Shown: in pieces, positions 1-7,038 of the stretch
How positions within the stretch are numbered: the stretch's first letter is position 1
How the letters are laid out: every line of letters starts with the position of its first letter
Assembly: GCA_017518025.1 (NCBI GenBank)
Contig: JAFWWR010000219.1
Coordinates: 1-10,275 of the forward strand
Origin: Clostridia bacterium
Lineage (GTDB): Bacteria; Bacillota; Clostridia; Oscillospirales; CAG-272
Reading direction: 5' to 3'
DNA length: 10,275 nucleotides
Made by a program: the position numbers and the translations under genes
Notes under the pieces: generated by a model
What the model was told of the DNA's origin: nothing
Seen by the model: only the letters and a program-made list of their open reading frames with translations
Database searches by the model: none

Positions 1-1
1 C

Positions 2-1501
2 GTTCTGTACGCGTTCGGATTCAAGCCCTACGGAGAAATGCTGGACGTCGTTTCGTCCGCCATTTCCTTCGAGAAGCCCGCCGAGTCGTCGGTCGACAGC
101 TGGACATATGATGAGATCGCGGCAAAGAAGTTCGTCGTCGTGACTTCTGCCGACAGGTATCAGTTGCAGACGGACGGGACGTACGTCGACCTGTCAGCGA
201 CGGACACGGGACTGGCATATCTGTACGGAAGCGAAGAGATCGCCATTCCTCTTCATATAGTCGGTATTGCGAGGCCGTCCGACGCCGGCGCGGGTAGTCA
301 GTTCGGGATGCTGTGCTACACGTCAGCGCTGACGAAAACCGTTATGGAACGGACTCTGGAAAGCGATATAGTAAAAAAACAGCTTGCAGATAAGGAAACC
401 GACGTCATTACCGGTCTTCCTTTCAAAAACGGGGATAAAAGTGAAGTGACCGATGAGGACATCCTCAACATGGTCATGAAGTACCTCAACTCCCTCAGCG
501 GGGAGAACAAGGTCAGGGCGTACGCCGCCCTGATGACCATACCTCCCGAGGAATACGTGAACTCCGCCGTCGCCGGCGAAGGCGCCGCTCCTCCGAGAGA
601 GGAGATCGAGGCCCTCCTCGTTGCCGCCTATGCGGAGCGCATGGGAACGACTGACACCTCCGCAGTGGAGGACTATATCTCTAAAATGAGCGATAAGGAT
701 ATAGGCGACGCCTACCGCGCTCTCATGATGCAGAAGGTCATGGAGGAGTACGCCGAAGAAGTCGAGGAAACGCTGCGCAGCATGACTCCCGAGGAGATCA
801 TCGCGTCCTTCGACCCGGAAAGCGTGCCCACAGACGTTTTAAAGTCGTTTTACGACGATTATCTTCCCGACGAGTATTCCGGCACGACCTACAATGATAC
901 GCTGAAAAAGCTCGGATACGTGGACGAGGCGTCGCCCGACAGAATAGAGATATACGTCGACCGCTTCTCCGACAAGGATAAGCTGAACGATCTGATCCAC
1001 CAATACAACGAGCAGGTGGAAAGCGAGGATCAGAAGATCACCTATACGGACTACGTGGGGCTCATCATGTCGTCGGTATCCACCGTGATAAACGCCATCA
1101 CCTACGTTCTCATCGCCTTTGTCGCCATATCCCTCGTGGTCTCGTCCATCATGATAGGTATCATCACTTACGTTTCCGTGCTGGAGAGGACGAAGGAGAT
1201 AGGCATACTCCGCTCCCTCGGCGCGTCGAAGCGCGATATTTCCCGCGTGTTCAATGCGGAGACGGTCATCATCGGCTTCTCGGCGGGTCTTCTCGGGATC
1301 GCCGTCACCGTACTTCTGACGATACCGATAAACCTCATCATCCACAAACTCAGCGGGATCTCCCGCCTCAGCGCGGTACTTCCTTTCCGGGGCGGAGTGA
1401 TACTTGTTCTCATCAGCGTGATCCTGACGTTTATCGCCGGTCTTATCCCGTCGAGAGTGGCTGCGAACAAAGATCCGGTGGAGGCGCTGAGGACGGAATA
1501 A
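2..1501 (+). CDS. ABC transporter permease of the MacB/FtsX family, C-terminal part (5' truncated by window edge)
   Basis: The frame is open from base 2, so the gene begins outside the window; the ATG at 38 lies mid-protein. Most of the visible part is a hydrophilic, acidic, helix-rich stretch, probably the extracytoplasmic domain. It is followed by three hydrophobic segments at about 1085-1174, 1265-1342 and 1391-1453. After the first comes the cytoplasmic motif LERTKEIGILRSLGASKRDI, typical of FtsX-like permease domains, and the protein ends with the usual DPVEALRTE tail. In Firmicutes such permeases are often fused to, or sit next to, a MacB-type ATPase and export peptides or lipids or act in envelope stress. 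The substrate cannot be told from sequence. The aro promoter starts 43 bases after its TAA, so it is probably a separate transcription unit. The family call is firm; whether an ATPase domain is fused upstream is unknown. Confidence 0.85.
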   Translation, partial: VLYAFGFKPYGEMLDVVSSAISFEKPAESSVDSWTYDEIAAKKFVVVTSADRYQLQTDGTYVDLSATDTGLAYLYGSEEIAIPLHIVGIARPSDAGAGSQFGMLCYTSALTKTVMERTLESDIVKKQLADKETDVITGLPFKNGDKSEVTDEDILNMVMKYLNSLSGENKVRAYAALMTIPPEEYVNSAVAGEGAAPPREEIEALLVAAYAERMGTTDTSAVEDYISKMSDKDIGDAYRALMMQKVMEEYAEEVEETLRSMTPEEIIASFDPESVPTDVLKSFYDDYLPDEYSGTTYNDTLKKLGYVDEASPDRIEIYVDRFSDKDKLNDLIHQYNEQVESEDQKITYTDYVGLIMSSVSTVINAITYVLIAFVAISLVVSSIMIGIITYVSVLERTKEIGILRSLGASKRDISRVFNAETVIIGFSAGLLGIAVTVLLTIPINLIIHKLSGISRLSAVLPFRGGVILVLISVILTFIAGLIPSRVAANKDPVEALRTE

Positions 1502-1544
1502 ACCCGCGCCCGGAGCAGGACGAACATTTTTTGAAGAATTGCTG

Positions 1545-1573
1545 TTGACAAAGCGTGTATTCGGTGATAAAAT
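1545..1573 (+). promoter_or_regulatory. Sigma-A-type promoter of the aro operon
   Basis: A perfect -35 box TTGACA (1545-1550) and a -10 box TAAAAT (1568-1573) are separated by 17 bases. The predicted transcription start is near 1580, just ahead of the 5' hairpin and the leader peptide. It lies downstream of the ABC permease stop codon and upstream of the attenuator. Confidence 0.85.
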
Positions 1574-1582
1574 ATTCAAAAA

Positions 1583-1601
1583 GGAACGCAAACGGCGTTC
1601 C
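1583..1601 (+). other. 5'-end hairpin of the aro leader transcript
   Basis: GGAACGC (1583-1589) pairs perfectly with GCGTTCC (1595-1601) around a five-base loop. The hairpin falls within a few bases of the predicted transcript start and directly abuts the leader peptide Shine-Dalgarno sequence GGGAGG (1602-1607). It could protect the 5' end or keep the ribosome binding site exposed; the function is inferred. Confidence 0.55.
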
Positions 1602-1614
1602 GGGAGGCATAAAA

Positions 1615-1674
1615 ATGGCGTCTTCTTTCTCCTTTGCGGCATATTATTGGTTCTATTACTTTTTTCGGAAGTAA
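1615..1674 (+). CDS. Aromatic leader peptide of the aro operon attenuator
   Basis: A short reading frame encodes MASSFSFAAYYWFYYFFRK (19 residues). Ten are aromatic: five Phe, four Tyr and one Trp, with eight in an unbroken run at residues 10-17 (codons 1642-1665). A strong GGGAGG ribosome binding site at 1602-1607 sits seven bases before the ATG. The frame ends in three successive in-frame stops, TAA TAG TGA (1672-1680). The peptide probably has no function of its own. As in the E. coli pheA and trp leaders, ribosome stalling on codons for a scarce amino acid would decide whether the downstream terminator forms. This mix of codons implies that lack of charged tRNA for Phe, Tyr or Trp each relieves termination. 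The gene is too short for standard gene finders, but the composition, ribosome binding site and flanking RNA structures together make chance unlikely. Confidence 0.88.
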   Translation: MASSFSFAAYYWFYYFFRK

Positions 1675-1759
1675 TAGTGATTTGTGCTGCGAAGAAAAGA
1701 GGAAAATGACCTCCGTTGTTTAGTTTTCTGAGGCCGCACGGATCACTCCGGTGCGGCCT
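1636..1759 (+). promoter_or_regulatory. Ribosome-mediated transcription attenuator (alternative RNA pairings) of the aro operon
   Basis: Three competing pairings can be traced by eye. Segment 1 with segment 2: 1636-1643 pairs with 1683-1690 (eight pairs including G-U), enclosing a perfect hairpin of CTATTACTT (1653-1661) with AAGTAATAG (1669-1677). Segment 2 with segment 3, the antiterminator: 1678-1690 pairs with 1733-1745 in 12 of 13 positions, two of them G-U, with one mismatch. Segment 3 with segment 4: the terminator at 1731-1759. A ribosome stalled on the aromatic codons 1642-1665 would occupy segment 1 and free segment 2 to sequester the terminator's left arm. A ribosome at the stop codon 1672-1674 would cover segment 2 and allow termination. 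A small GAGG/CCTC hairpin (1699-1702 with 1710-1713) fits in the antiterminator loop. The pairings were found by hand, without energy calculation. Confidence 0.82.
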
Positions 1760-1771
1760 TATATTTTTTTT
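1731..1771 (+). terminator. Intrinsic terminator of the aro attenuator
   Basis: AGGCCGCAC (1731-1739) pairs perfectly with GTGCGGCCT (1751-1759). The stem can extend inward by GGA/TCC with one bulged G at 1750. A T-rich tail with eight consecutive T (1764-1771) follows. It lies between the leader peptide and aroF, so it works as a conditional terminator rather than the end of the upstream gene. Confidence 0.92.
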
Positions 1772-1802
1772 GTTTCAACACCACGGAAGGGGAGAAAATT
1801 AA

Positions 1803-2807
1803 ATGATCACGGTACTTAAAAGAAACGCGACCGCCGAACAGAAGGAACATCTTATCGGCTGGCTCAAGGCCCAGGGGCTTGACGTCCACATTTCCGAAGG
1901 GCATGAATACACCGTTCTCGGTCTCATCGGAGACACCAGCAGGATCGACATGGATCTCATCGCGTCCCTCGACATCGTCGAGTCGGTCAAGCGGGTCACG
2001 GAGCCCTATAAGCAGTGCAGCAGGAAGTTCCATCCGGAGGACACCGTAGTCGACGTGGGCGGCGTGAAGATCGGCGGCGGAAATTTCGCCATGATCGCCG
2101 GTCCATGCTCCGTTGAGAGCAGGGAACAGATCGTCGAGGTGGCGAAATGCGTCAAAAAATCGGGCGCGAAGCTCCTTCGGGGCGGCGCGTTCAAGCCGCG
2201 TACCTCGCCCTACGATTTCCAGGGCCTCAAGGCGGACGGCATCGAGCTTCTTCTTGAGGCGAAGGCGGAGACCGGGATGCCCATCGTCACCGAGATCATG
2301 AACGCCAACCATCTTCCCCTCTTCGAGGACGTGGATCTGATCCAGGTAGGCGCAAGGAATATGCAGAACTTCGAGCTGCTGAAGGAGCTCGGGAAGACCG
2401 ACAAACCGATCCTGCTGAAGCGGGGCCTCGCCAACACGCTGAAGGAGCTCCTCATGAGCGCGGAATACATCATGGCGGGGGGCAACAGCCGCGTGATCCT
2501 CTGTGAGAGGGGAATACGCACGTTTGAGACGTACACGCGCAATACCCTCGATCTGTCTGCTGTGCCTCTGCTCCACGAGCTGACCCATCTTCCCGTCATC
2601 ATCGACCCCAGCCACGCCACCGGCATCTCCCGTCTCGTGGAGCCCATGGCCATGGCGGCTGCCGCCTGCGGAGCCGACGGGATCATGATCGAGGTCCACA
2701 ACGACCCCATCCACGCCCTCTGCGACGGCGCCCAGTCTCTGACGCCGGAGCAGTTCGACGCCGTCGCCCGAAAGGTCGCGGATATCAGGGAGATAGTCTC
2801 AAAATGA
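1803..2807 (+). CDS. aroF: 3-deoxy-7-phosphoheptulonate (DAHP) synthase, type I-beta with N-terminal regulatory domain
   Basis: Catalyses the first step of the shikimate pathway: PEP plus erythrose-4-phosphate gives DAHP. The 334-residue length and plan match the Thermotoga maritima type. Residues 1 to about 70 form a ferredoxin-like domain (starting MITVLKRNAT), and the KDO8P-synthase-like barrel covers about 85-334. Visible barrel motifs are AGPCSVES (99-106), LRGGAFKPRTSPYDFQGL (125-142), QVGARNMQNFELL, LLKRG, IDPSHATG (267-274) and IEVHNDP. Predicted metal ligands are Cys102, His271, Glu297 and Asp308. In the T. maritima enzyme the N-terminal domain binds Tyr for feedback inhibition, so allosteric control by Tyr and perhaps Phe is likely here. 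The ATG at 1803 follows an AAGGGGAGA ribosome binding site. It is the first gene after the attenuator, and its TGA overlaps the tyrA ATG by four bases. Confidence 0.96.
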   Translation: MITVLKRNATAEQKEHLIGWLKAQGLDVHISEGHEYTVLGLIGDTSRIDMDLIASLDIVESVKRVTEPYKQCSRKFHPEDTVVDVGGVKIGGGNFAMIAGPCSVESREQIVEVAKCVKKSGAKLLRGGAFKPRTSPYDFQGLKADGIELLLEAKAETGMPIVTEIMNANHLPLFEDVDLIQVGARNMQNFELLKELGKTDKPILLKRGLANTLKELLMSAEYIMAGGNSRVILCERGIRTFETYTRNTLDLSAVPLLHELTHLPVIIDPSHATGISRLVEPMAMAAAACGADGIMIEVHNDPIHALCDGAQSLTPEQFDAVARKVADIREIVSK

Positions 2808-3649
2808 GCGCGGACAAAATGACCGTCGGGATCGTCGGACTCGGGCTGATCGGCGGCTCTTTCGCCAAGGCGTACAAGGCGGCGGGACACCGCGTCCTCG
2901 GATACGATATCGACGGGTCCGTGGAACAGTTCGCGGAGTTGTCCGGCGTCCTCGACGGACCGCTGACGGACGGTACGATCGCTCAATGCGACCTTATATT
3001 GATCGCCCTTTATCCCGATCTGACGGTCGGATATCTCAAAGAAAAAAGCGCCCTTCTGAAGGGAAAACTGGTGGTCGACTGCTGCGGTACCAAAAGGGAA
3101 GTCTGTAAAGCGGGATTTGCCGAAGCAGAAAAAAGCGGTTTCACCTTCGTCGGCGGTCACCCCATGGCGGGGACCCATTATTCCGGATTCAAGTATTCCG
3201 ACGCGGATATGTTCCGCGGCGCGCCCTTTGTCATGGTGCCTCCGGTTTTCGACGACATAGAACTGCTGGACCGCGTCAAGACCGCCCTTGAACCTGCCGG
3301 ATTCGGCTCGTTTTCCGTGACCGGACCGGAAGAACACGACAGAATGATCGCCTTCACGTCGCAGATGGCGCACGTGATCTCCAGCGCCTATATCAAGAGC
3401 CCCACCGCTGCGTCCCACAAGGGGTTTTCGGCGGGCAGCTATAAGGATATGACGCGGGTCGCGTGGCTCAATCCCGGGATGTGGGCAGGTCTTTTCCTGG
3501 AGAACCGCGAAAACCTGACCTTTGAGCTCGACTCCTTCATTTGCGAGCTCGAAAAGTACCGCGACGCTCTGAAAGAGGGCGACCGGGAGCGGCTCGTCGC
3601 CCTGCTTGAAGAGGGAAAAAGACGAAAGGAAGAGGTGGACGGAAAATGA
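2804..3649 (+). CDS. tyrA: Prephenate dehydrogenase
   Basis: Oxidatively decarboxylates prephenate to 4-hydroxyphenylpyruvate on the tyrosine branch. The 281-residue protein has an N-terminal Rossmann fold with GLGLIGGS (12-19) and an acidic residue after the second strand (GYDID, Asp35), which suggests NAD+ rather than NADP+. The catalytic region shows GGHPMAG (117-123), whose His119 aligns with the catalytic His147 of the Aquifex enzyme. The helical C-terminal dimerisation domain contains HDRMIAFTSQMAHV (178-191) and KGFSAGSYKDMTRVA. No ACT domain is present, so feedback inhibition by Tyr would have to act through the active site or be absent. The start at 2804 overlaps the aroF stop (ATGA) and has GGGAGA at 2788-2793; the ATG at 2819 lacks a comparable site. 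Arogenate dehydrogenase activity cannot be excluded. Confidence 0.94.
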   Translation: MSADKMTVGIVGLGLIGGSFAKAYKAAGHRVLGYDIDGSVEQFAELSGVLDGPLTDGTIAQCDLILIALYPDLTVGYLKEKSALLKGKLVVDCCGTKREVCKAGFAEAEKSGFTFVGGHPMAGTHYSGFKYSDADMFRGAPFVMVPPVFDDIELLDRVKTALEPAGFGSFSVTGPEEHDRMIAFTSQMAHVISSAYIKSPTAASHKGFSAGSYKDMTRVAWLNPGMWAGLFLENRENLTFELDSFICELEKYRDALKEGDRERLVALLEEGKRRKEEVDGK

Positions 3650-4704
3650 CAGAGATAATCGTCAGGACCGACGTCCCCTACGCCGTCACCGTCGGCGGCG
3701 GAGTCTCGCGCCGCCTCCCGGAGCTGATCCGTTGCGCGGACGGTGCGGGAACGTTCGCTCTGGTGTCGGACAACACGGTTATCGGTCTCTACGGGGACCG
3801 GGTGACGGCTCTGCTTGAGAAAACGGGCAAGCGGGTCGTCCCGTACGTGTTCCCGCACGGTGAGGGATCGAAAAACGGAAGCGAGTTCCTCGGGATCCTT
3901 GACTTCCTCGCCCGCTCGTCCCTGACGAGGGACGATTACGTCGTCGCCCTTGGCGGCGGCGTTACCGGCGACCTCGCCGGATTTGCCGCCTCCGCGTACA
4001 TGAGAGGGATCGGGTTTATTCAGATCCCGACCACGCTTCTGGCGGCGGTGGATTCGTCCGTCGGGGGAAAGACCGCGATAGACCTCCCCTCGGGCAAAAA
4101 CCTTGCCGGTTCGTTCTATCAGCCGTCCGCCGTCATATGCGATACGGATTTCCTCGATACGCTTCCGCCGGAGGTGTTCTCCGACGGATGCGCCGAGGTG
4201 ATAAAATACGGAGTCCTCGGAAACGAAAAACTCCTTCGTCACGTGACGGAGAAGGGGACGGGATTCGATCGGGAATACGTTATTTCCGAGTGCGTCCGCA
4301 TGAAGGCGGACATCGTGTCCGCCGACGAGCGTGAACACGGCGTACGCACGCTTCTGAATCTCGGTCACACCCTCGCCCACGCCATCGAAAAGGTGAGCGG
4401 CTAGTCCGTATCGCACGGAAGGGCGGTGGCGGCAGGTCTCGCCGTCGTCTCCCGGGGCGCGGAAAAGCTCGGCCACGCCGAGGCGGGCACCGCGGAGGCG
4501 GTGGAAAACGCCCTCCGCGCCGTAGGCCTGCCGACCGGATGTCCGGATGATCTTCAGGCGGACGAGCTGTTCCGGACCATGTGCCACGATAAAAAGCGGA
4601 GAGGCGACAAGACCCTCGCCGTTATCCCGAAGAAGATCGGCCGGTGCGAGATCGTTCCCTTGACGGACGATGAGCTTCGCCGGCTTATGACGGAAGGGAT
4701 GTAA
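3646..4704 (+). CDS. aroB: 3-dehydroquinate synthase, reading frame interrupted by an in-frame TAG at codon 253
   Basis: Converts DAHP to 3-dehydroquinate with Zn2+ and NAD+ (shikimate step 2). N-terminal motifs are intact: ALGGGVTGDLAGF (101-113), IPTTLLAAVDSSVGGKTAID, GKNLAGSFYQP and GCAEVIKYG (181-189). Zinc ligands visible are Glu184, His241 (LGHTLAHAIE) and His257 (SHGRAV). A TAG at 4402-4404 falls between SG and SVSHG, where Tyr is usual in the family. It would yield a 252-residue product lacking His257 and the whole C-terminal part. Beyond the TAG the same frame continues for 99 conserved codons (HGRAVAAGL, HDKKRRGDKTLAVIPKKIG) to TAA, giving the normal length of about 352. It is a one-base change from TAT or TAC, so a sequencing error, recent inactivation or readthrough are the options. 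It starts in an ATGA overlap with tyrA; aroA follows after 21 bases. Confidence 0.9.
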
Positions 4705-4725
4705 TTCAAGAAAGGAGTGAGTCGC

Positions 4726-6009
4726 GTGATCGCAAGGATATTCCCCCGTCCCCTCGGCGGGACCGTGAGAGCGATACCGTCAAAATCCGTTCTGCACCGC
4801 CAGTTGATATTCGCGGCTCTCTCCGACAGATCCGTGACTGTCGACACGGGACGGGGTGACGCCCCGATATCGGACGACGTTCTCGCCACGGCCGACTGTC
4901 TTCGCGCCCTCGGCGCGGAGATCCGGTTCTCGGACGGAGTTTTCTCCGTGACGCCGGTCACTCGTCCGCCTGAGAGGGCGGAACTGCGGTGCGGCGAGAG
5001 CGGCTCGACCCTGAGATTTCTCCTGCCCGTGGCGGCGGCGCTGGGGGTCGACGCCGATTTCATCATGGAGGGCAGACTGCCCGAAAGACCGGTGGACCCG
5101 CTGGCTGACGTTCTGACGACGAACGGTTGCACCGTGTCCCGGCCGGAGGGAAACGTCCTCTCCGTGAGAGGGCGACTCCGGGGCGGCCGGTTTTCCGTCC
5201 GCGCCGACGTCTCATCCCAGTTCGTCAGCGGGCTGATCTTTGCTCTGCCTCTTCTCGGCGGAGGCAGGATCGACCTTATAGGCAGGGAAGAATCCGCCGG
5301 ATATACGGACATGACCGTCGCCGAGGGAGAAAGATTCGGTCTCTCGATCGAACGCGGCGACAGCGGCTTGACCGTCAGCGGCAAGACCGTATCGCCCGGA
5401 GCCGTAAAGTGCGAGGGCGACTGGTCATCCGCCGCGTTCTGGCTTGCCGCGGGAGCGCTCGGGGGAGACGGGATCACCTGCGCGGGTCTCGACCCCGCGT
5501 CGCGCCAGAAAGACAGACTTGTCGTCGACTTACTGCGCGATCTCGGCGCATCCGTCGACGTGAAAGATAATTCCGTCACCGCGCGCCGCGGCGCGCTCCG
5601 CCGGACGGAGATAGACGCCGCGGACGTGCCCGATCTGGTCCCCGCTCTGGCGGCCGTCGCCGCTCTCGCCGAGGGCGAAACGGTGATCCGCGGCGCGGCG
5701 CGACTCAGACTGAAAGAAAGCGACCGCCTGTCGGCGACGTCCGACGCCCTGAACGGCCTCGGCGCATCCGTCACCGTGACGGACGACGGCCTCCGCATCA
5801 GGGGCGTCCCCCGTCTTCACGGACGTATGATCGACGGACGGGGCGACCACCGTATCGTCATGGCGGCCGCCGCGGCGTCCGCCGCCTGCGACGGCATAAC
5901 GTTGATAACCGACGCCGACTCCGTGTCGAAATCGTATCCGTCGTTCTGGGACGATTTCCGGGCGCTGGGCGGCACGTTCGAATTGACCGAGGAAAGCGAG
6001 GCGAAATAA
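4726..6009 (+). CDS. aroA: 3-phosphoshikimate 1-carboxyvinyltransferase (EPSP synthase)
   Basis: Transfers the enolpyruvyl group of PEP to shikimate-3-phosphate (shikimate step 6). At 427 residues it has the usual length and the two-domain inside-out barrel repeat. Motifs include PSKSVLHR (18-25, substrate Lys20 and Arg25), GESGSTLRFLLP (90-101, the PEP-binding loop with Gly93), DVSSQF (161-166), VPDLVPALA (Asp303, the likely catalytic acid), LKESDRL (329-335), GDHRIVMA (373-380) and SKSYPSFWDD (401-410, Lys402). The GTG at 4726 is chosen because AAAGGAG (4711-4717) lies eight bases before it. The earlier in-frame GTG at 4717 sits inside that ribosome binding site and would add only three residues. 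Its TAA is one base before the aroC ATG, suggesting translational coupling. Confidence 0.95.
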   Translation: MIARIFPRPLGGTVRAIPSKSVLHRQLIFAALSDRSVTVDTGRGDAPISDDVLATADCLRALGAEIRFSDGVFSVTPVTRPPERAELRCGESGSTLRFLLPVAAALGVDADFIMEGRLPERPVDPLADVLTTNGCTVSRPEGNVLSVRGRLRGGRFSVRADVSSQFVSGLIFALPLLGGGRIDLIGREESAGYTDMTVAEGERFGLSIERGDSGLTVSGKTVSPGAVKCEGDWSSAAFWLAAGALGGDGITCAGLDPASRQKDRLVVDLLRDLGASVDVKDNSVTARRGALRRTEIDAADVPDLVPALAAVAALAEGETVIRGAARLRLKESDRLSATSDALNGLGASVTVTDDGLRIRGVPRLHGRMIDGRGDHRIVMAAAAASAACDGITLITDADSVSKSYPSFWDDFRALGGTFELTEESEAK

Positions 6010-6010
6010 A

Positions 6011-7024
6011 ATGGAAAGCACATTCGGAGACGTTCTCCGCGTTACTTTGTTCGGCAAGTCCCACGGCCCGGAGATAGGGGTCACCGTCGAGGGATTCCCG
6101 GCGGGGATGCGCGTAGACTTCGCGCAGCTGAAAGATTTCCTCGAACGCCGCGCCCCGGGCCGAAACGCGTACTCCACCCCGCGCAGGGAGGACGATGAAC
6201 CCGAGTTTTTGTCCGGCGTCGCGGACGGAGTTACTCTCGGCACCGCCATCAAGGCGGTAATACGCAACAAAAACGTCAGATCCGCCGATTATGACGAGGT
6301 CCTCGACGTGCCTCGCCCGTCCCACGCGGACTATACCTCGTATGTGAAGTACGGCAGGATCTTTCCCGGGGGAGGCCACTTCTCCGGACGGCTCACGGCG
6401 CCGCTCTGCGTCGCCGGCGGCCTCGCAAAACAGCTCCTCGAGAAGAATTCCGTCACCGTGACCGCCCGTGCCGTCGAGATCGGCGGCGTCCGCGGCCCGG
6501 AGGACGAAATGAAAGAGAAGATCGCCGAAGCCATGGCGGAGAACGACTCCGTGGGCGGCGTGGTTGAATGCGTCTCCGAGGGAGTTCCCGCCGGTATCGG
6601 AGACCCAATGTTCGACGGGATGGAGAACCGCATCGCGCGCGCTGTATTCGGCATCCCCGCGGTCCGCGGTATCGAATTCGGCGCCGGATTTGCCGCGGCG
6701 CGGATGAGAGGAAGCGAGCATAACGATCCCTTCGCCGTGAAGGACGGAAAGATCGTCACGGCGAAGAACGACCACGGCGGGATCCTCGGCGGGATCACTT
6801 CCGGTATGCCGGTTGTGTTCCGAGCGGCGTTCAAGCCCACTCCGTCCATCGGGATCGAGCAGGACAGCGTTTCCCTCAGCCGCATGACTCCGGAAAAGCT
6901 CACCGTAAAGGGCAGGCACGATCCGTGTATCGTGCTTCGCGCCGTTCCCGCGGTGGAAGCCGCCTGCGCTCTGGCGATCCTGGACGCGATGCTCGCGGAC
7001 GGTCATAAACTCAAAACCGAATGA
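6011..7024 (+). CDS. aroC: Chorismate synthase
   Basis: Eliminates phosphate from EPSP to give chorismate (shikimate step 7), using reduced FMN. The 337-residue sequence carries the family signatures: FGKSHGPEIGVTVEGFPAG near the N-terminus (His18), RAPGRN (47-52), RPSHADYT (102-109, His105), GGGHFSGRLTAPL (120-132), GVPAGIGDPMFD (191-202), and GRHDPCIVLRAVPAVEA (301-317). GKSHG replaces the more common GESHG, and HFSGRLTA replaces the usual SGRET; I recall such variants in Clostridia. No flavin reductase domain is present, so it is monofunctional and needs an external source of reduced flavin. GAGG at 5998-6001 within the aroA tail serves as ribosome binding site. Confidence 0.96.
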   Translation: MESTFGDVLRVTLFGKSHGPEIGVTVEGFPAGMRVDFAQLKDFLERRAPGRNAYSTPRREDDEPEFLSGVADGVTLGTAIKAVIRNKNVRSADYDEVLDVPRPSHADYTSYVKYGRIFPGGGHFSGRLTAPLCVAGGLAKQLLEKNSVTVTARAVEIGGVRGPEDEMKEKIAEAMAENDSVGGVVECVSEGVPAGIGDPMFDGMENRIARAVFGIPAVRGIEFGAGFAAARMRGSEHNDPFAVKDGKIVTAKNDHGGILGGITSGMPVVFRAAFKPTPSIGIEQDSVSLSRMTPEKLTVKGRHDPCIVLRAVPAVEAACALAILDAMLADGHKLKTE

Positions 7025-7038
7025 CAGGGGAGATAAAA

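Noticed and set aside
1502..1540. An intrinsic terminator after the ABC permease gene
   Set aside because: There is a T6 run near 1527-1532, but I could not find a convincing stem just upstream of it.
839..1642. Long minus-strand open frame opposite the ABC permease and the leader, and similar long minus-strand frames across the aro genes
   Set aside because: They mirror GC-rich codon structure of the plus-strand genes, show no recognisable motifs, and are rich in Arg, His and Asp runs typical of antisense shadows.
4426..4704. A separate small protein starting at GTG 4426, downstream of the aroB TAG
   Set aside because: The sequence is plainly the C-terminal part of 3-dehydroquinate synthase in the same frame (HGRAVAAGL and DKKRRGDKTLAVIPKKIG), and no ribosome binding site precedes the GTG. 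It is described as the continuation of aroB.
4717..4725. GTG at 4717 as the start of aroA
   Set aside because: It lies within the AAAGGAG ribosome binding site itself; GTG at 4726 has correct spacing and gives the usual EPSP synthase N-terminus.
7021..7038. ATG at 7021 as the start of pheA
   Set aside because: The AGGGGAG site at 7025-7031 lies downstream of it and is well spaced for the ATG at 7039. The ATGA overlap with aroC makes 7021 possible but less likely.
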